The translations under genes and the position numbers were made by a program. Under the pieces are notes generated by a model that saw nothing but the letters and a program-made list of their open reading frames with translations, was not told where the DNA came from and ran no database searches. Of a DNA stretch of 64,000 bases, positions 1-8,547 are shown piece after piece; positions within the stretch are counted from its first letter, which is position 1, and each line of letters starts with the position of its first letter. This DNA comes from Actinoplanes cyaneus (GTDB lineage: Bacteria; Actinomycetota; Actinomycetes; Mycobacteriales; Micromonosporaceae): positions 1 to 64,000 of the forward strand of contig NZ_BOMH01000006.1 of NCBI RefSeq assembly GCF_016862095.1, in the 5' to 3' direction.

Positions 1-117
1 GCTGGGCCCGGCCAGTCAGCGGCGCGGGGGCGGCCCGGCGTGGTGAGCCGGGACGGCGGCTGGGCCCGGCTGGTCAGCGGCGCGGGGCGCGGCCCGGCGT
101 GGTGAGCCGGGGGCGGC
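1..117. repeat. 58-59 bp tandem duplication across the 3' end of the FUSC gene
   Basis: Bases 1-58 and 59-117 are two near-identical head-to-tail copies that start GCTGGGCCCGGC and end at a GC-rich run. The second copy contains the stop codon (reverse strand, 74-76) and last codons of the FUSC-type gene; the first copy lies just past the stop. The left edge of the window may hide more copies. Confidence 0.85.
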
Positions 118-1525
118 GGCGGTGCTCGGCCCGCAGCCGGGTCTTGACCCGGCGGCGTTCCCAGATCTCGCGGACCACCGGCAGGACCTCGGACACCGCC
201 GGGATGACCGGCTCCGGCTTGGGCACCGTCGCCACGCCGATGGCCAGGGCCGGCGCGGAGCGTTCCAGTGAGCCGGCCATCCGGTCGACGTCGGTGATGA
301 TCGAGCCGGTCAGCACGAGCACGCCGGTGTCGTCGACCTCGCTGCGCACCGTGCGCATGGTCCGCCGGCGTGTCTCGCGCAGGCGCTCGACGAGGTGGTC
401 GAGGTGGCCGGCGTCGGCTGCGGCGTCCGCGCCGGGGTCGGCGACCAGGGCGGCGTGCGCCGCGAACGCCTCGGCGGCGACGTCCAGGACCTGCCCGATC
501 TGCTCGGGCACGGCTGCCGCGTCCGGCCGGGCGGCGGCGTCGAACATGGACCGGGCCACCGAGTTGACCTGGTGCACCCCGTGTTCCAGGGCGTGCAGGG
601 TCTCTCGCAGCGGGGCCACCTGGCTCACCGAGGTGGTCAGCGACCAGCGGGCCTGCTGGACCAGGTCGCGCACGGCCTCGACCGCGTCGTCGAGGTCCTC
701 GCTGAGCTCCCGGGACCGGGCGAGCCACTGCTCGGCCTGCGCCCTGTCGTAGCCGTCACGGGCGCCGGCGCCGAGGACGGCCAGCAACCCGGCGATCTCG
801 TGGGACAGGTGCTCCAGCACGTGTCGTGCGCGTTCCTGCAGGGTCATCCCGCCGACCAGCGGGGACAGGATCACGCCGACGACGATGCCGAGTCCGGTCG
901 CCTCGACGCGCTGGCCCACGAACGTCTCGGTGACCGTGCCGCCGACGACCAGGATGCCGAGCGAGGTGGCCGGCACCGCGACAGCGCCGTCACCGAGCCG
1001 CAGGAGCCGGCCGACGGCCAGCCCGCATCCGGCGATCACCGCGATCGACACGAGACTGAGGCCGAACAACCGCCACACCACCACGGTCAGGGCGATCCCG
1101 GCGAGCATGCCGATCAGGCGCTGGGCGCCCTCACGCAGCGAGGCGTGCGAGCTGAGCTGCACCGACAGCACCGCCGAGATCGCGGCGGTGACCGGTGCGG
1201 TCAGGCCCAGTGTGCCGGCCGCGGCCCAGCCGATCCCGGCGGCCACCGCGGTCACCAGGGCGGAGCGGGCCGCGCCGGCGTCCAGGCGGTTCGCGGACTG
1301 CCGGGCCCGGCGTCGCAGCCAGGGCGGCAGGTGCGGGCCGAGGCGGTCCCGCACGGCCCGGCCGGCCGACCGGGCGATCGGGCGCACCGTGCGCCGCAGC
1401 AGGGCGGCGGCCACGGCGCACAGAGCGAGACCGGCGACGACGACGGCGCGCGGGTCGGCGCCCTCGATCGGGGCCATGGCGGTGGCGGCGAGCGACTGCG
1501 GCACGATGACGGCTCTCCCCTCCAC
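74..1525 (-). CDS. FUSC-family (aromatic acid exporter-like) membrane protein
   Basis: Predicted inner-membrane protein of 483 residues. The N-terminal half holds one isolated hydrophobic helix (about 27-43) and a block of tightly packed helices (about 84-225). A long soluble helical C-terminal half (about 230-483) follows, rich in Arg, Glu and Ala. This is the half-size architecture of FUSC/aromatic acid exporter (YdhK/PET) proteins, which are thought to export hydroxylated aromatic acids or relieve metabolite stress. The start used here is GTG; an in-frame ATG at residue 17 (1475-1477) is an alternative, since neither has a convincing ribosome site. The gene stands alone, transcribed away from a 30-bp repeat block. 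Substrate cannot be told from sequence. Confidence 0.7.
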   Translation of the reverse strand: MEGRAVIVPQSLAATAMAPIEGADPRAVVVAGLALCAVAAALLRRTVRPIARSAGRAVRDRLGPHLPPWLRRRARQSANRLDAGAARSALVTAVAAGIGWAAAGTLGLTAPVTAAISAVLSVQLSSHASLREGAQRLIGMLAGIALTVVVWRLFGLSLVSIAVIAGCGLAVGRLLRLGDGAVAVPATSLGILVVGGTVTETFVGQRVEATGLGIVVGVILSPLVGGMTLQERARHVLEHLSHEIAGLLAVLGAGARDGYDRAQAEQWLARSRELSEDLDDAVEAVRDLVQQARWSLTTSVSQVAPLRETLHALEHGVHQVNSVARSMFDAAARPDAAAVPEQIGQVLDVAAEAFAAHAALVADPGADAAADAGHLDHLVERLRETRRRTMRTVRSEVDDTGVLVLTGSIITDVDRMAGSLERSAPALAIGVATVPKPEPVIPAVSEVLPVVREIWERRRVKTRLRAEHRRRPRLTTPGRAPRR

Positions 1526-1632
1526 AGGCGGTCTTCGGGACGTGGCGGGCCCGGGCCGGTCCGGTCCGGGCCGCGCCAGTTGCCGAAGTTAGCCGCGGGC
1601 GAGGGCCGATGCGCAGCGTTTCGGGGAACTGT

Positions 1633-1772
1633 GACAGCAGTCGCCACCGCGACCGGTCACGCGACCTCGCACGGTGACAGCCTCGCCACCAGGACCTCGC
1701 ACGGTGACAGCGGGCGCCACCACGACCTCGCACGGTGACAGCCGTCGCCACCACGACCTCGCACGGTGACAG
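1633..1772. repeat. Tandem 30-31 bp intergenic repeat, four copies
   Basis: The 18-mer GACCTCGCACGGTGACAG recurs at 1663-1680, 1693-1710, 1724-1741 and 1755-1772, with spacers of the type CGTCGCCACCAC between copies. A degenerate partial copy precedes it near 1633. It lies between the 5' end of the FUSC gene and the 3' end of the GH35-GalT gene. No coding role is apparent. Confidence 0.9.
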
Positions 1773-1793
1773 CGGGCGCCGACCGTCGCCGCG

Positions 1794-4700
1794 TCAGGCG
1801 ACCTCGCGCAGTCGGGCGGCGATCCGCTCCGGGGTGGTGTCGCTGATCCAGGCGGCCATCGCGGATTCGACGCCGGCCAGGTACTTCAGCTTGCCCGGCG
1901 CGCGCAGCACGCTGAACACCTGCAGGTGCAGCCGGAACTCGTCGCGGCCCGCGTGCACCGGCGCCTGGTGGACGCCGGCGATGTAGGGCAGCGGTTCCGG
2001 CCCCGGGAAGTAGCGGTCGAGACGTCCGAGCACGTCCAGGTAGATCCGGGCCAGGTCGTCACGTTCGGCGCCGGTCACCGCGGGCAGGTCCGGCACGTCG
2101 CGGTGCGGGGCCAGGTGCACCTCGACCGGCCAGCGGGCGGCGGCCGGGACGTAGGCGGTCCAGTGCCGCGACGAGGCGACGATCCGCGTCCCGGCGCGGT
2201 GCTCGGCGTCGAGGATGTCGCGGAACAGGTTGCCGCCGGTCCGCTCGCGGTGGGCGCGGGCCATCTGAAGCATCCGGGCGGCCTTCGGCGGGACGAACGG
2301 GAACGCGTAGATCTGCCCGTGCGGGTGGGGCAGGGTCACCCCGATCTCCTTGCCGCGGTTCTCGAACACGAACACGTGCTCGACGCCGGGCTGCCTGCCC
2401 AACTCGGCGGTGCGGTCGGCCCACGCCTCGATCACGGTCCGCGCACGGTGGGCGCCCAGGCTGCCGAACGACCCCTGCGGGGCCGAGGAGAAACACACCA
2501 CCTCGGTACGGCCGTCGGCGGGCCGCGCCGGCCACAGCGGATCGCCGTCCACGTACGCGGCGGAACCCCCGTTGCGCGGCGAGAACGACGGGAAGCGGTT
2601 CTCGAACACCACCACGTCGTACTCGGCCTCGGCGATCTCGGTCGGGAAGCCGCCGGGCACGGTCGGGGCGAGCGGGTCCTGGTCGGCGGGTGGCAGGAAC
2701 GTCCGGTCGTTGCGGTGCGACGCCATCGCGACCCATTCGCCGGTCAGCGGGTCGTAGCGCACCTGTGCCCCGCCCTTGAGCACCTCCTCGGCGCTGGGCA
2801 GCGGCCGGGTGTCCACCGCCTGCCGGGTAGCGGCGCCCGACACGTACGGCTCGGTGTCGTCGAAGTAGATGATCTCCCGCCCGTCCGCCATCCGCCGGGA
2901 CGTCCTGCGCACCCGGTGCTCGTGCTCCGGCTCGGCGGTGGTGCCGCGCGCGACGACCCGGATCGCGTCGATCGCCAGCAGCTGGGAGCCGGCCGCGACG
3001 AGCCGGTCGCGCGCGTCCTCGGGAACCGACACGCGGGAGACCGTGGCCAGTGGCAGCAGGTGCAGGGTCACCTCGGCGCCCGGACGGTACCCGGCGTCGA
3101 TCAGGCTGACCTGCCAGCGGGAGCCGTCCCAGAACCGGTCGGTGGCGGGGACGCCGTCGACGCGCAGCTCACCGGCGTCCCCGGCCCAGTCGATCAGCAG
3201 CAGCGCGTCGTGGCCGGGGTCGGCGGCCCACGCGGGCAGCTCCAGGCGCCACACCGCGGCGTGCTCGTCGAACGCGTCCCGGCCCGGCGCCGACGGCCGG
3301 CCGTCGTGCTTGCCGTACTCGGCCGGGACCGCGGTGGCGGCGCGCAGCTCGACGGCGGGCACGTCGGCGGCCGGCGGGAAGGACGCCGGCTCGACCGGCA
3401 GGTCGGTGAAGTCACGGGCGGCCGGGTCGTAGACCCGTACGGCAGCAATCGAAGCGGCCTTGACCAGGATGCGACCGGAAGCGTCCCATTGCAGCTCGTC
3501 GTCGCTGAGGAGAAGCCGGCGGCCGGCCTCCTCGCAGACCCAGACCGAGGCCGCGGTCTCGGCGGGGAGCACGAGCACGTCGAGCTTGCCGTCGCCGGTT
3601 TCCAGGCGGATCGGCTGGAAGCCGGGCACGATCTCCCGGGGCGTCTGATCGGAATCGGCCAGCATCAGCGACGGCGAGACGCCCGCCTCGGCGAGCAGCA
3701 CCAGCGTGGGGACCGCGCCGGGCAGCAGCGTGAGCGCGGAGGCGGTGGCCCAGGCGAGGCGCACGCCGCCGGCGGTCAGGTTGACCGGCCAGCGGGCGAG
3801 GGTGCCGGCCGGGATGTCCACCGGCCGGGCCGGGAACTCCAGCGTCCGGCCGTCGAGCTCCAGCCGGAACCGGGCGCCGCGGTAGGTGTCGAGCGGGAAG
3901 TGCGGCTGGTGCCAGGCGACGAAGACGAACCCGCTGGCGCCGTCGCTGCGCAGTGCCCAGCGCAACGTCTCGCTGTCCTCGACGCCGTTCGGCCGTACGT
4001 CGGGAAGGCTCGACGGCATCGCGGCGAGCTGGTGACCGAAAGCGGACAGGAACGCGTGCTGGCGGCGCAGCTCGGCGTGACTGGGGGCGAGCGCGCCGGC
4101 CTCGCCGATCGGCGCGTGGAAGTCGTAGCCGAGGCGGGGCAGGTCGTTCGGGTACCCGGTGGCGTGCGACTCCTGCAGGTCGCCGGGCGGATTGGTGCCG
4201 CCGGTGTACATGTAGTAGCCCTGCCAGGCCGACCCGTTGCCGATCTTGCAGTGCGCGATGGTGGCCACGTCGAGCGCGGACGGGCGCGGACGCCGGTGGT
4301 ACGCGGTCGCCATCCCCCCGGCGAGCTCGCAGGTCGCGGCGGGGAACTCGTCGGACGGGGTGCGCGGGCCGCCCTTGGCCGCCTCGATGTTCTGCGCGCG
4401 CCGCACGTCGGCCCCGATGCCCGGGTCGTCCCAGACGTGCGAGAAGAAGTAGTGGTCGCGGAAGTTCGGCGCCCACGGCGCGTCGGAGTCGACCCAGAAG
4501 CCGTCGCCGTACCCGCCGTACAGCGGAAGGACCTCCTGCTCGGGCAGCTCGGCGCTGTCCCACGCGGTGGCGGTCCAGATCGGCGCGTGCATGCCGGCCT
4601 CGCGCGCCATCCGCTTGAGGGTGCGCAGGTGCTCCGGCTGGGTGTAGAGCTCGTTCTCGATCTGGATGCCCAGCACCCGGTCGAACCGGTCACCGACCGC

Positions 4701-5129
4701 GGCGCCGACCGCGGTGAAGAACTCCTCGACCATCGCCAGGTAGCCGGGGTCGTCGGTGCGGTGCCGCACGGGGGCGTGCTGCACCCAGTCGGGGAACCCG
4801 CCGTTGCGGCTCTCGGCGTGCACCCAGGGGCCGATCCGCAGCACGATGTCCAGCCCGGTCCCGACCACGAGGTCGACGAAAGCGCCGACGTCGAGGTTGC
4901 CGTCGAAGCGGTATTCGCCCTGCTCAGGCGAGTGGTGCAGCCAGAAGACGTAGCTGGCCACGACGGTGACGCCGCCGGCCTTCATCTGGCGCAGGCGCTC
5001 GGCCCAGCGGTGCCGCGGGACCCGGCTGTAGTGCATCTCGCCGGAGACCGGGATGACCGGTGTCCCGTTCCTGGTCAGGTACCGGTTCGTCAGGGACAGG
5101 CCGGGCCGGGCGTCCTCGTCGTTGCTCAT
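1794..5129 (-). CDS. GH35 beta-galactosidase fused to galactose-1-phosphate uridylyltransferase (GalT)
   Basis: One uninterrupted reading frame of 1111 residues from ATG 5127-5129 carries two enzymes. Residues 1 to about 735 are a GH35 beta-galactosidase. Its putative acid/base Glu lies in GIQIENEL, and the putative nucleophile Glu in ATCELAGGM, followed by a YHRRP motif and beta-rich accessory domains. From about residue 740 (an internal GTG at 2910-2912) the sequence turns into GalT. It starts TSRRMADGREIIYFDD and contains FENRFPSFSPRNGG and the catalytic HPHGQIYAFPF. No signal peptide is seen, so it should act in the cytosol on imported galacto-oligosaccharides. GalT would then exchange Gal-1-P with UDP-glucose. 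It is divergent from the ABC importer operon, with two operators between. No galK or galE lies nearby. The track frame could extend upstream to 5330, but that stretch crosses both operators and is unlikely to be translated. GalT could also be made separately from the internal GTG; its SD-like GGAG is weakly placed (12 nt away). Confidence 0.93.
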   Translation of the reverse strand: MSNDEDARPGLSLTNRYLTRNGTPVIPVSGEMHYSRVPRHRWAERLRQMKAGGVTVVASYVFWLHHSPEQGEYRFDGNLDVGAFVDLVVGTGLDIVLRIGPWVHAESRNGGFPDWVQHAPVRHRTDDPGYLAMVEEFFTAVGAAVGDRFDRVLGIQIENELYTQPEHLRTLKRMAREAGMHAPIWTATAWDSAELPEQEVLPLYGGYGDGFWVDSDAPWAPNFRDHYFFSHVWDDPGIGADVRRAQNIEAAKGGPRTPSDEFPAATCELAGGMATAYHRRPRPSALDVATIAHCKIGNGSAWQGYYMYTGGTNPPGDLQESHATGYPNDLPRLGYDFHAPIGEAGALAPSHAELRRQHAFLSAFGHQLAAMPSSLPDVRPNGVEDSETLRWALRSDGASGFVFVAWHQPHFPLDTYRGARFRLELDGRTLEFPARPVDIPAGTLARWPVNLTAGGVRLAWATASALTLLPGAVPTLVLLAEAGVSPSLMLADSDQTPREIVPGFQPIRLETGDGKLDVLVLPAETAASVWVCEEAGRRLLLSDDELQWDASGRILVKAASIAAVRVYDPAARDFTDLPVEPASFPPAADVPAVELRAATAVPAEYGKHDGRPSAPGRDAFDEHAAVWRLELPAWAADPGHDALLLIDWAGDAGELRVDGVPATDRFWDGSRWQVSLIDAGYRPGAEVTLHLLPLATVSRVSVPEDARDRLVAAGSQLLAIDAIRVVARGTTAEPEHEHRVRRTSRRMADGREIIYFDDTEPYVSGAATRQAVDTRPLPSAEEVLKGGAQVRYDPLTGEWVAMASHRNDRTFLPPADQDPLAPTVPGGFPTEIAEAEYDVVVFENRFPSFSPRNGGSAAYVDGDPLWPARPADGRTEVVCFSSAPQGSFGSLGAHRARTVIEAWADRTAELGRQPGVEHVFVFENRGKEIGVTLPHPHGQIYAFPFVPPKAARMLQMARAHRERTGGNLFRDILDAEHRAGTRIVASSRHWTAYVPAAARWPVEVHLAPHRDVPDLPAVTGAERDDLARIYLDVLGRLDRYFPGPEPLPYIAGVHQAPVHAGRDEFRLHLQVFSVLRAPGKLKYLAGVESAMAAWISDTTPERIAARLREVA

Positions 5130-5220
5130 CCGCGGCCGTCGCAGGGGTGTCGCCCAGGGCTGGTGGCGCGCGGAGAGCGGCTCCGTCTGATGGGGCACGA
5201 GAACCCTCTTTCCGTTAGGA

Positions 5221-5236
5221 CTGTAACCGGTCACAG
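5221..5236. promoter_or_regulatory. LacI-type operator, copy 1
   Basis: CTGTAACCGGTCACAG is a near-perfect palindrome centred on ACCGGT, typical of LacI-family operators. An identical 16-mer lies 90 bp to the right. The site is close to the start of the GH35-GalT gene, so it probably controls that promoter through the LacI protein encoded at 8548-9576. Confidence 0.8.
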
Positions 5237-5285
5237 CCCGGCACGTCCGAACGATACACAGGATCAAGTGCTGGAAGGCAAGGTC

Positions 5286-5317
5286 TTGACACATGCTCGT
5301 AACAGCAGCACTGTAAC
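5286..5317 (+). promoter_or_regulatory. Candidate promoter of the galacto-oligosaccharide importer operon
   Basis: A consensus -35 box TTGACA (5286-5291) is followed, 20 nt later, by TGTAAC (5312-5317) as a poor -10. That -10 lies inside the second operator, so a bound repressor would block polymerase. The spacing is longer than ideal, so the exact -10 is uncertain. Confidence 0.45.
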
Positions 5318-5326
5318 CGGTCACAG
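5311..5326. promoter_or_regulatory. LacI-type operator, copy 2
   Basis: A second, base-for-base identical CTGTAACCGGTCACAG, 45 bp upstream of the solute-binding protein start. The 90-bp centre-to-centre distance could allow looping between the two divergent promoters. Confidence 0.82.
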
Positions 5327-5371
5327 GCATCGACCGCGGCCCTCACCCGGTGTGCCTATCAAGGAGGATCA

Positions 5372-6685
5372 ATGTCTAAAAAGATCGCCCCTGTGCTGGC
5401 GTCCCTTACCGCGGCGGCTCTGTTCCTGACCACCGCGTGCAGCAGCTCCGACGACTCGTCCGACAGCGGCACCACCGGCACCGAGAAGGTCGCGCTGACC
5501 TACTGGAGCTGGGCGCCGAACATGGACAAAGTGGTCGAGGGCTGGAACTCGACCCACCCGAACATCCAGGTCACGGTCAACAAGCAGGACGGCGGCGACC
5601 CGGCCGTCACCAAGCTGCTCACCGCGATCAAGGCCGGCAGCGGCGCGCCCGACGTGATGCAGGCCGAGTACCAGAAGATCCCCACTCTGGTCTCCGCCGA
5701 CGCGCTCGCCGACATCTCCAAGCAGGCCGGCTCGCTGAAGGACAAGTTCCCGGCCGCCGTCTGGAACAGCGTCACCCTCGGCGGCGACGCACTCTACGGC
5801 GTCCCGCAGGACTCCGGCCCGCTGATGTTCTTCTACCGCTCCGACGTCTTCGAGAAGAACGGGTTGCAGGCGCCGAAGACCTGGGACGACTACGCCGCGG
5901 CGGCCGAGAAGATCCACAAGGCGAACCCGAAGCAGTACCTCGGCACGTTCTCGGCCACCGACGCCGGTCTGTTCACCGGGCTCGCGCAGCAGGCCGGCGC
6001 GTCCTGGTGGGGCGTGAACGGCGACTCCTGGACCGTGAACGTGAACGACGCGGCGACGCAGAAGGTGGCCGCGTACTGGGGCGGCCTGGTCGAGAAGGGC
6101 ACCGTCGACAACAAGCCGATGTACACCCCGGAGTGGAACGCCGCGCTCAACGACGGCTCGCAGGTCGGCTGGGTCTCCGCCGTCTGGGCGCCGGGCGTGC
6201 TCGAGGGCAGCGCCAAGGACACCAAGGGCAAGTGGAAGGCCGCGCCCATGCCGCAGTGGGACACCGCGGCCCCGGCAACCGGCAACTGGGGCGGCTCGGC
6301 GACCAGCGTGACGAGCCAGAGCAAGCACCCGAAAGAGGCCGCCGAGTTCATCACCTGGCTCAACAGCGACCCCGCGGCGCTCAAGCTGCTCGCCGGCACG
6401 GCCAACGTCTACCCCGCCGCGAACGACGCGAGCAGCGCGCTGACCACGCCGCCGGCGTTCTTCTCCGACCAGGCCGATTTCTACACGATCGCCGCCGAGG
6501 CCGGGAAGCAGGCCAAGTCCTTCACGTACGGGCCGAACGTCAACGTCGCGTACAGCGCGTTCAACGACGCGTTCGGCAAGGCCGCCGAGGCGAAGAAGGC
6601 GGCCGCCTTCACCGAGTCGCTCGCGACGATCCAGAAGGCCACCGTCGACGACATGAAGAACAGCGGATTCACCGTCGCCGGATGA
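5372..6685 (+). CDS. Sugar ABC transporter substrate-binding lipoprotein (family 1)
   Basis: A 437-residue extracellular solute-binding protein of the MalE/family 1 type. It has a lipoprotein signal peptide with lipobox LTTAC and the lipidated Cys at residue 23, followed by a Ser/Asp linker. The start is fixed by a strong AAGGAGGA at 5361-5368. It is the first gene of an importer operon with two permeases and a LacI regulator, next to galactanases. Galacto-oligosaccharides released from beta-1,4-galactan are therefore the likely ligand (inference from context). No ATPase lies in the operon; such importers in actinobacteria often share a MsiK-type ATPase encoded elsewhere. Confidence 0.9.
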   Translation: MSKKIAPVLASLTAAALFLTTACSSSDDSSDSGTTGTEKVALTYWSWAPNMDKVVEGWNSTHPNIQVTVNKQDGGDPAVTKLLTAIKAGSGAPDVMQAEYQKIPTLVSADALADISKQAGSLKDKFPAAVWNSVTLGGDALYGVPQDSGPLMFFYRSDVFEKNGLQAPKTWDDYAAAAEKIHKANPKQYLGTFSATDAGLFTGLAQQAGASWWGVNGDSWTVNVNDAATQKVAAYWGGLVEKGTVDNKPMYTPEWNAALNDGSQVGWVSAVWAPGVLEGSAKDTKGKWKAAPMPQWDTAAPATGNWGGSATSVTSQSKHPKEAAEFITWLNSDPAALKLLAGTANVYPAANDASSALTTPPAFFSDQADFYTIAAEAGKQAKSFTYGPNVNVAYSAFNDAFGKAAEAKKAAAFTESLATIQKATVDDMKNSGFTVAG

Positions 6686-6746
6686 CGTGCGCCGGGCGGA
6701 ACACCCCAGAGCGTTCCGCCCGGGCCCTCCCAGGAAGGTTTCGGCG

Positions 6747-7718
6747 ATGTCGCTGACCACCACGCTCCCCCGTTCCACCACCGCGCCGGTCGCCGCCAGG
6801 CCCGCCCGCCGGACCCGGCGCGCCGGCGTCCCGTACGCCTTCCTCGCCCCCGGCCTGCTGCTGTTCACGCTCCTGCTGGCCGCCCCGATCGTCTACGCCG
6901 GCTATCTGAGCCTGCGCAAGGTGAAGGTCAGCGGCCTCGGCCTGGGCTCGAAGTCCCGCACCGAGGTGTGGGCCGGGCTGAGCAACTACGCCCGTTCGAT
7001 GACCGACCCGGAGTGGCTGCCCAGCGTCTACCGGATCCTCGGCTACGGCCTGATCGTCGTTCCCGCCATGCTCGGGCTGGCGCTGCTGATGGCCCTGCTG
7101 CTCGACGCGAACCGCACCCGGCCGGCGCTGAGCAGCTTCGCCCGGATCTCGATCTTCCTGCCGTACGCGGTGCCGGCCGTGGTCGCCTCGCTGCTCTGGG
7201 GCTTCCTCTACCTGCCCCGGGTCAGCCCGTTCGCCTACGCCCTGGAGAAGTTCGGGATCACCGCCCCCGAGCTGCTCTCCTCGTCGTGGGTGCTCTACGC
7301 GGTCGCGAACGTCGCGGTCTGGGGCGGCACCGGGTTCAACATGATCGTCATCTACACGGCGCTGAAGGCCGTGCCGACCAGCCTGTACGAGTCGGCCCGC
7401 ATCGACGGCGCGTCCGAGTTCGCGATCGCCTGGCGCATCAAGATCCCGATCGTGCTGCCGTCGCTGATCATGACGTTCGTCTTCTCGCTGATCGCCACGC
7501 TGCAGGTGTTCGCCGAGCCGATGACGCTCAAGCCGCTCAGCAACACGATCTCGTTCACCTGGACCCCGTTGATGAAGGTCTACCGGGACGCGTTCGTGCG
7601 CAACGACATCTACGCCGCGGCCGCCACCTCGGTGGTCATCGCGGTGGCGACGTTCCTCCTGTCCTTCGGCTTCCTCAAGCTGGTCGGCCGTCGCGCGTTC
7701 AACCAGGAAGACTCATGA
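6747..7718 (+). CDS. Sugar ABC transporter permease (MalF-like)
   Basis: A 323-residue integral membrane permease with about six transmembrane helices and the EAA loop (YESARIDGASEFAIAWRIKIP) that docks the ATPase. The start is set at ATG 6747, eight bases after AGGAAGG (6732-6738); an upstream in-frame ATG at 6687 lacks a ribosome site. It forms the translocation channel with the next gene, which it overlaps by 4 bp. Confidence 0.9.
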   Translation: MSLTTTLPRSTTAPVAARPARRTRRAGVPYAFLAPGLLLFTLLLAAPIVYAGYLSLRKVKVSGLGLGSKSRTEVWAGLSNYARSMTDPEWLPSVYRILGYGLIVVPAMLGLALLMALLLDANRTRPALSSFARISIFLPYAVPAVVASLLWGFLYLPRVSPFAYALEKFGITAPELLSSSWVLYAVANVAVWGGTGFNMIVIYTALKAVPTSLYESARIDGASEFAIAWRIKIPIVLPSLIMTFVFSLIATLQVFAEPMTLKPLSNTISFTWTPLMKVYRDAFVRNDIYAAAATSVVIAVATFLLSFGFLKLVGRRAFNQEDS

Positions 7719-8542
7719 AGAACTCCAAGATCGCTACCACGTTGCTGCTGCTGGGGGCGGCGTACTGCCTGCTCCCGGTGATCTGGGTGCTGATCGCGTC
7801 GAGCAAGAGCGCCGGCGAGCTGTTCTCCACGTTCACGCTCGCGCCGAGCACCCACCTGTTCGACAACCTGGCCGACCTGAGCGGTTACCGGGACGGTCTG
7901 TACTGGCGGTGGATGCTCAACACCGCGCTCTACGCCGGGGTGGGAGCTGCCGTCTCCACGTTCATCTCGGCGATGAGCGGGTACGCCCTGGCCAAGTTCG
8001 ACTTCCCGGGCAAGGGCTTCGTCTTCAACGTGATCCTGGCCGGCGTGCTGGTGCCGGGCGTCATCCTGGCCATCCCGCAGTACCTGCTGCTGGCCAAGGT
8101 CGGGCTGACCAACACCTATTGGGCGGTGCTGCTGCCGAGCTTCATCAGCCCGTACGGCATCTATCTGGCCCGGATCTTCGCGGCCGCCTCGGTGCCGTCG
8201 GAGATCCTGGAGGCCTCCCGGATCGACGGCGCCGGCGACTGGCGCACCTTCGTCCGGGTGGTCATGCCGATGATGCGCACCGGCCTCGTGACCGTCTTCC
8301 TGTTCCAGTTCGTGGCGATCTGGAACAACTTCATGCTGCCGTACATCATGCTCGGCAACGACAAGCTCTATCCGCTGACCGTGGGGCTGAACGGCCTGCT
8401 GAACCAGGGCGCCAGCCAGCCCTCGATGTACACCGCCGTGGTGACCGGCGCGCTGGTGTCGATCGTCCCGCTGATCGCGCTGTTCCTGACGCTCCAGCGG
8501 TACTGGCAGGTCGACCTGGCCGCCGGTGGCGTGAAGGCGTGA
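7715..8542 (+). CDS. Sugar ABC transporter permease (MalG-like)
   Basis: A 275-residue permease whose ATG overlaps the stop of the MalF-like gene (ATGA), so translation is probably coupled. Hydrophobic helices start at residue 7. The EAA motif appears as LEASRIDGAGDWRTFVRVVMP. It is the second membrane subunit of the galacto-oligosaccharide importer. Confidence 0.92.
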   Translation: MKNSKIATTLLLLGAAYCLLPVIWVLIASSKSAGELFSTFTLAPSTHLFDNLADLSGYRDGLYWRWMLNTALYAGVGAAVSTFISAMSGYALAKFDFPGKGFVFNVILAGVLVPGVILAIPQYLLLAKVGLTNTYWAVLLPSFISPYGIYLARIFAAASVPSEILEASRIDGAGDWRTFVRVVMPMMRTGLVTVFLFQFVAIWNNFMLPYIMLGNDKLYPLTVGLNGLLNQGASQPSMYTAVVTGALVSIVPLIALFLTLQRYWQVDLAAGGVKA

Positions 8543-8547
8543 CGACT

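Noticed and set aside
1633..1772. Possible CRISPR array (30-31 bp period)
   Set aside because: The period is too short for a repeat plus spacer, spacers are themselves similar and about 13 bp long, and there are no cas genes.
1926..5429. An 1167-residue plus-strand open frame across the GH35-GalT gene
   Set aside because: It is antisense to a protein with clear catalytic motifs and shows no domain of its own.
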